Positions 19,041 to 32,188 of a stretch of 64,000 nucleotides of DNA are shown one piece after another. Position 1 is the first letter of the stretch, and the number at the start of each line of letters is the position of its first letter. The stretch covers positions 21,809,789-21,873,788 of the forward strand of contig NC_087062.1 of assembly GCF_963678635.1 (NCBI RefSeq), written 5' to 3'. Under the pieces are notes generated by a model. The model searched no databases. It was not told the origin of the DNA and worked only from the letters and a program-made list of their open reading frames with translations. Source of the stretch: Symsagittifera roscoffensis. Taxonomy: Eukaryota; Xenacoelomorpha; Acoela; Convolutidae. A program made the translations under genes and the position numbers.

Positions 19041-19787
19041 CACCGTTTCGTTAAATGGTGTATTGCAGCGAAACTATAACACAAATTATGCCTGATCTTT
19101 TTCTAAACAATTATAGGTCCAATTCTGAGCTAGAATAAATGTCGGTTGTTTACTATCAAACAGTTTTCTTCGGTTAGTTTTGTTCTATAAGGATGTCTTA
19201 TGGCATTTAACTGCCCATAAATCAAAATTGTACTCTATAAATACCATGAAACTACTTGAGTTCTTGTAACCATCGAAAGCTTCTAAGTTCGATAGAAACT
19301 GGAGGCACATCAATAAGCAGAATATTCTAGGAACAGCATGGGTGCAGGAGCAAAAACTCGAAAAATTTTAATTTTTTTATATTTATACGGGCTAATTGAT
19401 ACTAAAAAATATTAAAAGCATCAAGTTAAGTTTTTAAAAAATTGTACACGAATTGAATAACTTCAAAATTGATTTTTAATTTTTAAGAAAATTTCGATCA
19501 AATCACTCAGTTTATGCATGAAAGATTCGCGTCTTTGGTAACTTTGACAACCTCGGGTTGAAGTCCCACCGTTAATTATCGCTTTTTCTGTAGTATACCA
19601 GTAATTGCTATTTTGCAGCACTGATTCATATATAACTGAGATTTTTTTGCATAGCTACACATGCGTTATTTTAGGGTTTTTTCAGTAATGACTCCGTGAA
19701 AAATCAGCGCTAAAACTTATGAAATTTTAACTTAATTTAGTAGCTTTCAGATAGGAATTAAAAAATCTACAATTTTTGTTTATCTAA
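19041..19787. other. Upstream region of the TIR gene
   Basis: On the - strand a TATTTATAGA box lies about 195 nt before the start codon (near 19236) and could be a TATA element. The rest is AT-rich. GGGTTGAAGTCCCACC at about 19556 looks like an isolated Pol III box B. Confidence 0.3.
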
Positions 19788-19862
19788 GGCTTCGTGGCGC
19801 AGAGGTAGCATACGTATCTACTAACCTGATTTTTGAGGGATCAAACACCGGTAGTTCACTAA
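19788..19862 (+). repeat. tRNA-like SINE head or tRNA pseudogene
   Basis: Box A TGGCGCAGAGGT (19795-19806) matches the tRNA consensus well, and a weak box B GGATCAAACACC lies about 43 nt downstream. The acceptor and T stems do not pair properly, so it is not a functional tRNA. Confidence 0.35.
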
Positions 19863-21639
19863 TTTTGGTTACTTTGATAGATTTCTTATCGCTGTTTCAT
19901 CGCTGAACATGAGCCAAATCAGCGCTAATCTATCGGTAAAAATTGCTTTTGTAGCAATGATTATTGATAACTCATCAATGGCGATTGCTTTTTTGTCAAT
20001 TTTTATCACTAATTTTCAATGTGAACGCAACCCGAAATTCTTATACTTGATTTACCCATTAGCTTATAAAAAATTGATAATATTCTGTTTTTCTGCTCTT
20101 AGACCCATTCTGCCCCTAGACCATATTGCTTATTGGTAGGCCACTATAGAAATTTTATAAAAACTCAACCTTTCTCGGTTAAATAAATTGAATTTTCTGT
20201 TCAAATACGCTGTGTCTTATCTCACTTTTTTTGCAAACATTTTTTACCCAGAATCTTTTTGAAAACGTGCTTTCGAAATTTTTGATGATTCGCTCATATC
20301 AGACTTAAGAGCAATTACATTAACAGACTTCAAAAACAAAAAAATCAAATCTTTCAGAAACCACCGTAGCAATTGAGAAACAGAGACGAAACAAAAAAAC
20401 TCACGCTATTACAAAATTGAACAAACAGATCAAAAATCATTGGAAACAAAAAATATATTGTAAGACACGCAATTCAAATTGATACAGTATTTGTCAACCA
20501 TTTAAGCATTCAACAAAAATACCGTTATCATCTGAGGCCCATTGTCTGGAAACATAGAAAAATGATTGAAAAGAATCAAATAGAATGGAAACTGATCTCT
20601 TACCACTCAAAAACTACCACATTCTGATAAAACAACTGATGAAAAAACCAAATTAAAAACAAATTACGGCAAACATACAATAAAGCCGGTTGCTATGCAT
20701 ATAGGACAAAATGCTCCGACAACATTCTCAGAAACTTTTTTCTGCAAGTTTGTATTTTTTCTGAGACGTCGTGTGATAATAGATTTAGCGAATTAGACAT
20801 AAGCGACTACAATTGTCGTCCAAAATTGAACAAAAAATAAAGTTGACGTTTTTTTGCCAGTTTTTTTAAATTTTTTGCATTAAAAGATTGAAATATTTCC
20901 GAAAAAAACAAGTTTCCTTTTCAATTTAGTGAAATCAAAAAAATTGTTGTTTATTTTGGTAACTTTTTTATGAAAAATCTTGTTTCGATTGCTTTACCTG
21001 CTCGAAAGTGGAAAAATAAACAAAATTTTTATAGAAGATTTTCTCGATACTGGGAGTGTTTTTTTTTTAAAATACTTTTGTATCACTCGAACCGCCACTG
21101 ATAATGCTTCAATGTTTTATTTCGCATTCCAGTCCGTTGTTAATTTGTGGAACCTGATTTTGCGCGCCAAATAAAAAAAGATAAAATAATATCAGAGATA
21201 AACATTACAGAGAAATCTCAGAGAACTTAAAAAAAAAAGAAACTTTACAAAATCAGTTCCAATTTAATTGAAATTTCATCTTAGCATTTGATTATTAAAT
21301 TCCTGTCTTTGTAACTTAATCGCCCCATTATATTTGATTTACTCTATAAACTCAGGGTTTGAAAAATGTATTGCAAAAATTTCTGAAATGGTTTTTTTTC
21401 CAAATGCCCCATTTCGAATTAAAAACTTCAAAGTAATATGTTTTATAGCGCTTAAACAACACTGCCAAATCTGAATTTCATTGCTAAAAAAGACTTTGTT
21501 AGCAAAGCTTCGTTTTATAAGTATAAAACATCACTAGACTGAAAAGGCCAACTACAAATTCATCAGAAAAAAATCTAAACTGATGTCGTTTTAGACATAT
21601 TTGGACAATTCGGTTTTTGTAAAAAAAAAACGCAAACAG
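19863..21639. other. AT-rich intergenic, nothing recognised
   Basis: No frame with coding character, no matched splice sites and no repeat family recognised. Confidence 0.5.
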
Positions 21640-22190
21640 AGAAAAACAAAACTGCTCGTAACAGGGTAAAGATCTGAATATTTCGACTACCTTTTAAGGT
21701 CTATGGGGCAGTAATATTAAAAAAAAATAAACTGTAATAAAATCGATTGAATTTTTTTTTAATTGAGACTTTTTTGTGTAAAAATCTTCTTCCAACACGC
21801 ACTTTAAAGTACAAAGTGATATATTTCGCTCCTAGCAACAAATCAGTTATGGCAAATAAGCTTCCTTCAACCAATTTGGAACGATTTATAAGACGGATTA
21901 AATCTCCGCTTACTCGTTAAAAGCGCGTTAATTGTCCCAGTCTTTCAACCCACATAACTTTAGAAAAATGATTACAGGTGAAATGTTTTTTCGACTTTAA
22001 GCTCAGTACAACAATTTTTTCGAGTAATGGAAAAAACTTCGTACAAAACTGGCTAGTACAAAAAAGTCGAAATTTGTCTGAAGAAAAAAAACCCCGAGCA
22101 CAAATATTCCTTTATTTTCCTTACAAAAGTCCGAACAACAAAAAAATTGAGTTTAAGAAAATCAGAAGCCAGTGAAAGCATTTTCAATAG
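21640..22190 (+). repeat. Dispersed repeat family R1, copy 1
   Basis: This stretch matches 35985-36520 along most of its length: an ACTGCTCGTA start, CTTTTAAGGT, GGAACGATTT and CTCCGCTTAC blocks, and an AAAAACCCCGAGCACAAAT-like end. It matches 33590-33960 in part. Noncoding; class unknown. Confidence 0.65.
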
Positions 22191-22248
22191 AAGCAAATAG
22201 TTCAATTGATTGCCCCAAAAACTCATTAGATGATTTAAAGCAAATGCA

Positions 22249-22581
22249 TGCATTCAGGGTTTCGACCCCCTGCCATCTTGAGTTATCCATTTCAGGTGAC
22301 GGACCTAATATATACTAATTCGAGGAGGAGGGGGGACGCGCGGGACGCGCGCTGAAAAAACGCAAATTTCTTGTCAACATTTTCCAAAAATGCCTAAAAA
22401 CGCTTTTTCTGGCCTGTTTGTTCAACATTTGTCTTGCAGCGCAGAAAATTTGATCGAAACATGGTCTTTTTAGTGCTTCGGGAGAGCTTGGAAAATCAAT
22501 TTATCTAAAAAAACGGGTCGACAAAACTTTCAAATTTCTTGAAAATCCGCCCCACTCGCGAAAAACCTGAATCCGCACCTG
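22249..22581. repeat. MITE-family copy (no left terminus seen)
   Basis: Shares with 18073-18390 the TTCGACCCC block, the TATACTAATT block, a GCGCGCTGAAAAA block and a degenerate right end, CCTGAATCCGCACCTG. No target duplication was found. Confidence 0.55.
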
Positions 22582-25500
22582 ACACTTGACTACACCATGA
22601 AAAGCTTTTTCTTTTTCTTTCCATTTAAATCTGACTTATATCAATTTTTGAACCTTTTTTTTCAGTCTTCTTTGTCAGGTAATATTTTTTCAATTCCTTC
22701 AAAAAATCAATTTTCGAACAATCACTTATGATGATTAATTTTTTGAGATTCTTTTGCCAAACAACAAATTAGATGTTCTAACACACATAAGATTCTAAAT
22801 ATAATTTTCGCAGTACTTAGATTTTTGCAATATCTATGAAAAGCAACAATAGGTTTCTCAAGAGTAGTTCCCATCCTTGTTTTTTCAAGACAAATTTCTC
22901 GAACACAATTCAAGAGAACAAGGCAACAAAGTGAAAGTCAACCAGCTACAGTTGATACCATTAATAGACAAATTAATCACCCCATAGGCATCAATCACAA
23001 ACAAACCAAAAAGAAAAACTTACACTTCTTCACCAGATAAAAGTACCCAACAAAGCTAAAAAGTGAGGTCACCACCCTATTCAGCAGTAAACCCAGATCG
23101 GTTCAAACAACACCTACATCGGTTCAACTAAGGGATATTCAGTTTTACGCCAAACCACACAAAACTACTTTTCCAAATTGGATGTACACACCGTTGCCTC
23201 GTGGAAAACCTAAATTGCAAAACAACCAACAAAAATCTCTCATTTCCAAATCATCGTCCTTTCCTTCCACACTTCCTCTAGTGTACTAGTAGGATACATT
23301 TACCTTCCAATGGTAATCCACTAGTTTCCGAAACACCAACAGAATATACCTACAAATTTTTGAATTTTGTAAACGATAGTTATAAATTTTTAAGTTTCAA
23401 TTTTACCGCTGAGAATAGATTGGCAAATTATTTATCTCCCCTTCCTCTTATCGAAACCCAGCGACTTCGCCGTTGGGCTATCAACCCAGAAATAGAATCA
23501 GAATAGGGCTATCAATTATAGAAATATTTTTCTATTCACTATATACAACAAACGAGTATTTCCCTCTTAGGACAAAAAAACTTGACAATAAGGCTCTTTT
23601 TCTATTTCACTCCACCTTGCATGTGCCTCAATTTTATGGTGTAACGAGTGATTTTACAAGGTTTGCTATGATCACTAAATAAGTTTGCCATGGCGTGGTT
23701 TGCATCTGTATGCATTTTTCCATAGCAATAGAATAATGTGAACTTTAATTTGGCTTGTAGAAATTTGCAGGTTAGGGAAAAGGAAAAGGAGGCGACCTTT
23801 ATTATTGAAACAACCAAAACATTTGAAAACTATAAAAAAACGTCAGAAAAGTAGAAAACGCATTACAGAATTTTCGATCCTTGTTAATTGAGTAATAACC
23901 TACTTGAGAAAAATTGAAACCAGAGTCAAATACCCCAAATTTCATTCTCTATCCTCAAAGTTTTTAAAAAATTTATCATGACCCCAAAAAAGTTCAATTG
24001 TTTTGAAAAACTTTATGAAAACGCTCATCAACCAAATTACTCATCCCTGAATAAAAAAAACACACTCAAACCTAAAAAATTAATGCAAAAAATCTTCACC
24101 GTGCTCAAAATACACAAAACTAATCTTATAATTTGACACGAAAATTTCATACGAATACTCTGGTGTTCGTAACAGAGTTAAAATGTTTGAATGCATGTCT
24201 GTTTTTATTATAGTATTTTATTTCTTTTAAAGGTAAAAGAACTACTTATGTAAGTGTCCTCACTACGTTCAACTTGAATTGCAAAAACACATGAAAAAAT
24301 CCTTTAATCAGAGAAGTAACAGTTGCTAAACTAACAGTTCAATTACTTTTTGCTTTCCTTATAGCCGCCAATTAAGAATCACTCAAACAACTGTTTAAAA
24401 AAAAGAAGAAGTTGGAAGAAAACTTGCAGAAATATTGGCCAGACATCTCCTCTAAATACGTCTACACTCTACTTAAGGGCCGCAGAGTTTCTCCCCTTTA
24501 TACCCTGTAATAGCGGGTGACACTAAGTCAGATCAAAAGAATACGTAACTTCCCCCTTAGCTTAAGCTCTTTTCGACTCTCCTCTTGCGTTTTTGGCTAG
24601 TTCAGCAGATCGGGGTCACCTTAAGTAAGTTTTCAGTGGCAAAGAAATTAAAAGCAATTTACAATGCACTCACCGAGCTAACTACTATTCAAAAACTTCT
24701 CTAACGAAGCCTGCGTTTTGTTCCGTTCAATCGCTTCGTTAACTCGATTAGTCAATCCAAACTCGCCACTCCAAAAGCGCTACTCGCTTAGACAATTAAT
24801 CCATACATGTACTAAACTCGGATTCGAGCGGAACTCGCTCACACAAGTATATCAACTAGCACGATTAGCCTCGCTTCAAGCAATAGCGTCCTCTACGGAC
24901 TAACTACTGTTCACGGCTTGCTCAATCAATCACTCTAATTTGAGAACCAACCGTTCGCTTTCCTAGCGTAAGTTTTCTCACTCTCGAAGGCTCTCCGGTA
25001 CCCTCCACTTATTTGTCATTTTTACACTTAGTTTTAGTTAAGTAACGCAATTCCCTATCAGTCCTGGCATCCGCTCAAATCACTCAGTCGCACATGTTCT
25101 ACGAAAACGTTCCTCCCTCTGTCAGCAATTCCATGTGCCAAATTTGGTTTTCTCGTATATATCTCTTCACGCTTAGTAGATACCCAGTTAACTCAGTGCC
25201 CTTCGCAAGCTCCTTAATTTAATTATTCCGTAGACGTTCCAAATTCCTGATGGTAAAGGGAGACTTTTTTATGGTTAGCTGAATAATTTCAAGCATATAA
25301 GACTCCATTTGTACCCTATTCAAATCCCGACCTCTAGACTACCAGGAGAACATAGTTTGTCGATAAGGAGTCAAATTACGCCAAAAAGTCACCTCCGGGG
25401 CTATGTTGATTTCCCTTCCGTTCAAATTAAATGTTTTTTTTAGAAACCAAACATTTTTCATAACTAACATTCTTACACTTAATTTTGAACTCCGACTGTT

Positions 25501-26199
25501 CTCAAGTAGGGATTATTATAGGATAGATACAGTTGTTGATACAGATATCATTGCTGCGAGAAGTTGTTGAGACCAGCAGGCAGTCTCCTCAATCCTAAAA
25601 TACTCTCTGCATTTTTGGTATACACTCACTTGAGAGAAAAACTTGGTATCGCTTTTTTGTCCTCTTATTTATTTTTCATCTTTTTTCTTCTTTAATCAAT
25701 GTAATTTTACTCATTTAATGTACATGGTTATCCCATCTGCAGGATATTTGATAGAAATTAGAATCCAGTCGAACCATTATAATGCATGCTACCATATCCT
25801 AAGACAATATCTTTAGTAGGGCACTGAAAACACTACTTCTCTCGTTGAGACCTCATCTACCATAAAAAGCATGATGAATCCACAGGCGGCCTGGACAACA
25901 ATCGCTGGTGAGGATAACTTCTGAAGAGTTTCCTAATGTGTTACTAATGTGTTTTTGTATACCAGTGAAAACTGTCGAGAACAAGGTTTCTCGATCGGAG
26001 GATTCTTGTTTGAAATATCCAAAAGTGAAATAACTGCACAACTTTTTGCGTGTTTTGTGCGATGAGCAAAATAAAACCCCTTATTTCAAAAATCTTTTTT
26101 CTGGACCTAAGAACTCGCGTTGGACCAATTGAGACCTAAAGTTTTAAAATAAAAACAATTAAAACAAATTAGTTTATTTTCTAAGTTTTTTCAGACTTG
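22582..26199. other. Intergenic, no gene supported
   Basis: Mostly AT-rich. 24440-25250 is richer in GC and in CTCGCTTA/CACTCG-type words than its surroundings and may be an old transposon, but no terminal repeats or protein motifs were found. A short segment near 23450-23480 resembles a tRNA D-arm on the - strand, without a usable T arm. Confidence 0.45.
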
Positions 26200-29100
26200 T
26201 TGGCCGCAACAGTTGGTTTGATTCGATGATATATTATTTCATATAGTATGTTCGGATTAGGCTTATCTTGTTGCTGATGTTGTTAGTTGCCCACAAGGGG
26301 CGAATCATGCGTGCTTGGCCCGAGTCTACGGGACATTGCTACTTCGTTCGGCCGTAGCCACAGATCTATTGGGGTAACTTCAACCCGGTTTGTGGGGCAC
26401 TTAAAGAGGTAGAGAGTAGTATGAGGAGATGTACGGTGGGGACAGTTCGGGGGGGGGGTCATTGAGGTCTCTTTTATTAAGAAAGGTATTTAAAAAGGGG
26501 GAGTAGCCGGATCTGAGCTGCACTAACGTGCTCCCTATTGAACGGTGGGGGGTATGGCAGTTCCTCAGTCGAGGAGATATCGGGTAGTGACAGCGGGAGA
26601 TCTTTAAGAGTGGGCGCTTCATTGATTGCGTTTGCCACGTGGTTTGTAAAGATGCCTTTTAAAAATGGTTCAAAAATTTTCAAAACGAAGTTGCTTCGGT
26701 CCGTGTTATCGTTAAATGGGGTAAAATGGGCTTCATTATAGGCTTGAGATTATTTCGTCAAATTTTTACTTAAGAATTGATTGAAAGTTAGTTTTGATTT
26801 GTCTGGGAGGGGAGGTTATCCTATGGTAGAATGAAAGGGGAAAGATGTGAAGGTACAATTTCAGAAAAAACTGGCTGGAGAGAAGTTTATGGTGCTGTTG
26901 TACGAATAATTGTTCGCAACCAGTGTGTAGGTTGTTTATGGATCCAATCTTCGTGCACTCTGTCTCAATACGGAGAGCTGCAATTGGACTTGAAAATTGT
27001 TCAGGGAGTGATTGCTTGCAGTGTACGGCGAAACTGGGCAGAAGTAATCAAGTATCGGTCTGATCATCGTTACAAGCAAGGTTTCTTTAGATTGACCCCA
27101 GTTCGTCCCGGACAGAGCAATCAGAATTGATATACTGCGAGTGGCTTTCATGGCGGTTTGCTTACAATGCTCCGCAAGGTTGAGGGACGGATCAAAAAAT
27201 ACATCAATTGTTTTCGGGTTTTTTGACCGGGAGAGACGAGGCATTCAATAAAACAATTGGTTTTGATTTGAACTTTTTGCTCTGGGAGCTGAAAATGCTC
27301 ACTGATCTTTCGAATACGAGAACAATAGGTGTCTGTTCATAAAAAATACATGAGCTTATTTAAGTTAATACTTGAAAAGCTGGACACCTTGACAATATTT
27401 CTTGAGTGATACGATTGAAGGTTTATACTGAGCGGCTTCATGTACGTAAAACCGAAAAAGTGAGGTGGAAAGTACTGCACCTTGAGGAACCCCTGTATGG
27501 ACAATCCTGGTTGTTGATTTTTTTCTGATTGGGGTCCTGCGCAGTTTATTTTGGCTAAAACTATGTGATATAAAACAATTATATTGCAGACAGGGCTGTA
27601 CTAGTTGATTGGAAGTCTGAATCCGTGTTGGTGGCTTTAGATAGATTAGAAGCAAGTTTGGGATGGATTGGGGCTACTAAAAGTGTAACTCACGGTTTGA
27701 GTATCGGTACAGGACGATACGATTTGGAAGTTTTCAAGTCTCTGTTATGTTTGGGTAGAAGAACAGCTTCAGAAATTTTCCAGACTTGAGGAATTACATT
27801 ATGAGCGAGGGAACGGTTAAAAGTGAAAATCAATTGCAATAGGCCCAATATACATAGAAAAAATTATGGTACAAGCGCTCTGAAGGGTTTAGCGGACTTG
27901 GTGTCTGTTGCCGTATCTATTGGATTGAAGTAACTTGCTTTTCTAGGCTAAATTCATTGTATTTTGGCTTGGTTTCTCTCTGCTCCTTGTTTAGTTGATG
28001 CTTTTCTAGTTGCTTATAGTGAATGTTAAAAGCATCTGAAATAATTTTTACTATAATTTTTTGTTGCAATTAACTTGATAGAATGGTTTCCCTGCCACAG
28101 AATTGGCTGTGTTGAGGGAGCGGACAGCTTCTTCCAATGTTCTTTTGGCGCCGAGTGGTGACTAAATGTCTTGAAGAAGTCTCGCAAACGTTTTTCTTTG
28201 CTCCTAGCAGTTATCTTTGTATTTCGGGGTTCGAAAAACTTATTTTCGGGTTCAAACGACCTTTTTATTTGATTTTGGTCCCTCTCTCTGCTGCCAGGGA
28301 TTACCTCCTGGAAGGAGAGCTGGTAACAAGAATCGATGACGTCGGACTGGAATTTTGTGACGAGCGGCCGCTAAATTCTTGTCAAATAATTGTTTTTCTG
28401 CTGGAATTACATCATGCGGCAGGGGCAGTAATCCTGGTACCTGTTCAATTTCTTAACTAATGTTTTGCCGGTCAGCTTTTTGAAAAAATGTAGGTCTTTC
28501 AAAGAGAGAAATGGATTTCATTGTTCAAAGGAAGTTAGATTAAAAAAAGGATGTAATCTTCAGGTTAAAAGAGTTTGCCAACTCAAAGACAATAAGTTGA
28601 AACGAAGAGGATGCTTAAGATATGTCCGGTGACAAAAATGAAGTTATTTGTAACAAGGAAAGGAGGTTTGATTTGGTTGAAATCGTTTAATGGGGTAAAA
28701 AAAGAAATGATCATTTTCTCAGTAAGAATTCAACCTCTGTTGTCCTAGTTCGTCGTACATGAGAGAGTTGTGTACAGACATCAACAGCCCTCTACCTTAC
28801 TGTCCACGGATTTTTCTAAGTAGTGTGTAATTCGAACCAATCGAGGGATTTCTGTTATTTGGTTACTGCTTGGTTTCTTGGAAGACTGCAAGGTGGATTT
28901 GATTACATTGTAGGGCTACAATTTCGGGGGCTTTGTCGGAAAAACCATAGCGATTTAATTGCAGATTTTTAAAGAGAATTTGGAATGTTCGAGTTAAACG
29001 AATTTTTGCTGCACGGACATTGGTTGGATTTAAAATTCGAAAGTACCTGTGGGCTGCTAGAGACGCGATGTGAAAGTTGAACGTTTGGCGGGTTGGTGCT

Positions 29101-29640
29101 AGTGAGAGCAATTGGTTTTTGGGGACTTGTTGATTTACCGTTTAGGTTATGGTAATCAAGAGATGGCAGTATGTGATTCTGGGAAAAGTGTGAGCAACAA
29201 AATTCACTGTTGTTGCCTTTGAGATTGGGGAGATTACTACTTTTAACATGAATCCACTTGCAAATATGGCACCACACGTTTGCTTGGTTTCGTTTGATGA
29301 AATGGTTGGTTGGGGAGCAGTAGAAGAGGCCGAGAATGAGGTGTATGCTGGAACAAATTAGCAATAGTAAAGTTCAAAGGCGGAGCAGCCTGGCCGGCTT
29401 TAGACGCCCCGAACACAACAAACCATGGCATGCAGGCAATCTGCGCTCCCGAATTGATCAGAGGTTGTGTTTGTGCTGTTTGCAGACAGGCGAGGCTGTC
29501 TCTCGAGTCCACCACTAAAAATCCGCACATCTGAACCCTTGGCTTACCATGTTCGTCAGCTTGGTCGCCAAACTGTCTGATTTTTGGCCGGATAATTTCG
29601 TGCAACTCCCCTGTCTGAAACCGCTCTTAATTCAACTATT
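26200..29640 (-). pseudogene. Decayed APE-type LINE (non-LTR retrotransposon)
   Basis: Reading 5' to 3' on the - strand: a conserved 5' segment (29625-29340), a PHD-like zinc motif CHICKWIHVKSSNLP (about 29260), the start of an APE endonuclease (LQLNRYGFSDKAPEIVAL...FQETK, about 28970-28870), and an endonuclease-RT linker near 28300. Then come the RT motif GVPQGAVLSTSLF (about 27500), the post-RT block DPSLNLAEHCKQTA...LSGTNWGQSKETLL (about 27200-27080), and the C-terminal TLVQLRSGYSPFLN (about 26520) and CPTNRVEVTPIDLWLRP (about 26380). Many stops and frameshifts separate these, so it is dead. The layout matches jockey/CR1-like LINEs. The 3' end, near 26200, is approximate. Confidence 0.8.
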
Positions 29641-30395
29641 TTTGTCGTTGTAAAAAAAATCAGTCAGATTTTACAATTAATGGGTAATTATTGGAACTTG
29701 ATTGATTAGTAAGGAGTACATTTTAACCATGTTTATTATAAAAAATTTAAAGCTGTGAACCTACTAAGGAATTTCCAAGCGAGTAGCACAAACGAAGTAA
29801 CAGAGACGTTCTGGCCTAAAAATAAGAAAAACTAAAAATTAAACGGTTTCAATTTTCAAACTGTGTCGTTTGTTTTTGTCTGTGGTGTGATTAAATAATT
29901 TGATGATTTGGTGTGATGTGAAGTTTTTGCTCAATCAATGTTTTTTACTTTTTTTCTCATTATAAGGATCATATTCAACTATTTTGTTCTAGGTCTCAAT
30001 AGTTTTTTTACCAAACACTGAGTAGGTGCGGGTTAGTTGGAAAACACTTTTTTTCTTTTCGTTATGAAAGAGAACAATCAAATTTTACATTTAATGGGTA
30101 AATAATGGAACTTGACTGATTAGTAAGGAGTACTTTACAACCAAGTTTATTAAGAAAAAAATAAAGCTGTGATTTGGCTAACGAACTTCCAAGCGAGTAG
30201 CACGTGTAATTAAGAGAAAAATTCTGGCCTAAAAAATTAAAAACAAATTGGTTTCAATTTTCAAATTGTGTTGTTTGTTTTTGTCTGTGGTATAATGAAT
30301 TGATTTGATGACGTCGTGTGATGTGAAGTTTTTTCTCAATCAAAGTTTTTTTCAAATTATAGTGGTCATATTGTCATAAAGTTCTCGTAATTAAG
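29632..30395. repeat. Tandem direct duplication within the left palindrome arm
   Basis: 29632-29973 and 29974-30395 are diverged direct copies, both containing TCCAAGCGAGTAGCAC and GTTTTTGTCTGTGGT blocks. The right arm has only one copy, so the duplication or its loss followed formation of the palindrome. Confidence 0.75.
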
Positions 30396-31359
30396 GTTTC
30401 GTACATCACTGATTTGAGGTTCATCTTACGTCAAAATTTATAAATCAAAATTGCCTTTTGAAGTGCAGTTCTCCAACAAAAAGTATATAGCATTATAGAT
30501 AAACTTAGACCAAAATTTTGTTTTTGTTTTTTCATACCTAAATAGGCGTTGCGAGAACAAACAGTAATCAAATTAACCGAGAGAAATCATTTGTGCTCCT
30601 ATCCAGTGCAGAGATTGGACTCGTAATGTTGGCATTTTTGAGCCAACACTCCTTCATTGACCTTAAAAGGCAATTGCAACCTTCAGCGGTGCGAGCAGTT
30701 TTGTTATAATTGTTGTCGTCTGAATTTTCAAGTGGCACTGAAGATCGCTCAAACAAAATTTGATTACTGTTTGATCCCGCAACGCATTTTTAGAAATGAA
30801 AAAACCAAAATTTTTGTTGGTCTTATTTTATTTATAATTTTATATACTTTTTCTTGGAGAACTGAACTTCAAAAGGCAATTTCGAATTATAATTTTTGAC
30901 ATAACTTGAACCTTAAAAAAGTGATGTACGAAACCTTAATTACGAGAACTTTATGACAATATGACCACTATAATTTGAAAAAAACTTTGATTGAGAAAAA
31001 ACTTCACATCACACGACGTCATCAAATCAATTCATTATACCACAGACAAAAACAAACAACACAATTTGAAAATTGAAACCAATTTGTTTTTAATTTTTTA
31101 GGCCAGAATTTTTCTCTTAATTACACGTGCTACTCGCTTGGAAGTTCGTTAGCCAAATCACAGCTTTATTTTTTTCTTAATAAACTTGGTTGTAAAGTAC
31201 TCCTTACTAATCAGTCAAGTTCCATTATTTACCCATTAAATGTAAAATTTGATTGTTCTCTTTCATAACGAAAAGAAAAAAAGTGTTTTCCAACTAACCC
31301 GCACCTACTCAGTGTTTGGTAAAAAAAAACTATTGAGACCTAGAACAAAATAGTTGAAT

Positions 31360-32160
31360 TAAGAGCTGTATTAGACAGAGGAGTTGCACGAAGTTATCCG
31401 GTCAAAAATCAGACAGCTTGGCGAACAAGCTGACAAACAAGGTAAACCAAGGGTCCAGATGTGCCGATTTCTAGTGGTGGACTCAACAGACAGCCTCGCT
31501 TGTCTGCAAACAGCACAACCACAACCTCTCATTAACTCGGGAGCGCAGATTGCCTGCAAAGCCATGGTGTTTGTGTTCGGGGCGTCTAAAGCCGGCCAGG
31601 CTGCTCCGCCTTTGAATCTTACTATTGCTAATTTGTTCCGGCATACACCCCATTCCCTGCCTCTTCTACTGCTCCCCATCTAACCAAGTCATCAAACGAA
31701 ACCAAGCAAATGGGTGGTGCCATTTTTGCAGGTGGATCCATTTTAAATGTAGTAATCTCCCCAATCTCAAAGACCACCACAGTGAATTTTGTTGCTCACA
31801 CTATTCCCAGAATCACATACTGCCATCCCCTGTTACCAATAACCTAAACCGTAAAAAAAACCAGTCCACAAAATCCAATTGCTCGCATCAAACCGCCAAA
31901 CGTTCAACTTTCACTACGCGTCTCTAGCAGCCCAGAGTTAATTTCGAATTCTAATTCCAACCAATGTCCGTGCAGCAAAATTTTGTTTAACTCGAACCTT
32001 CCAAAATTGGTAAATAAACTATAATTAAATCGCTATGGTTTTTCCAACAAAGCCCCAGCAATTGCAGCCCTACTATCTAACCAAATCCATCTTGCAGTCT
32101 TCCAAGAAAACAAGCAGTAACCAAATAACAGAAATCCCTCTGAAATCCCTCAGTAACCAA
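31360..32160 (+). pseudogene. Second LINE 5' fragment (3' truncated)
   Basis: Begins with the same 5' segment as the LINE at 29640, giving a 100-codon open frame from 31384 (HEVIRSKIRQLGEQ...). The zinc motif CHFCRWIHFKCSNLP lies near 31715. A degenerate endonuclease start follows, and similarity ends near the AAACAAGCAGTAACC at about 32115-32145. Loss of the 3' part is opposite to the usual 5' truncation of LINE insertions. This fits origin by inverted duplication rather than fresh insertion. Confidence 0.7.
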
Positions 32161-32188
32161 ATAACAGAAAAAAAACAGAAATAACAGA

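Larger units (their letters stand above)
28810..32160. repeat. 3.3-kb imperfect palindrome with LINE 5' ends head to head
   Basis: The left arm (28810-30556) pairs with the right arm (30745-32160) around a spacer of about 190 nt. By eye, about 440 bp of each arm (29990-30435 and 30905-31335) are essentially identical. The innermost ~150 bp (30440-30556 and 30745-30900) are only about 80% alike, and the outer LINE-derived arms are less alike again. The left arm also has an extra tandem unit. Confidence 0.85.

Noticed and set aside
23440-23482. tRNA-like D-arm on the - strand
   Set aside because: Box B would lie too close to box A and no T stem forms.
24718-24903. 61-codon frame in a GC-richer patch
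   Set aside because: No motif and no flanking signals; repeated CTCGCTTA-like words give the composition.
28137-28460. 107-codon + strand frame
   Set aside because: It lies antisense to the endonuclease-RT linker of the decayed LINE, whose motifs read on the - strand.
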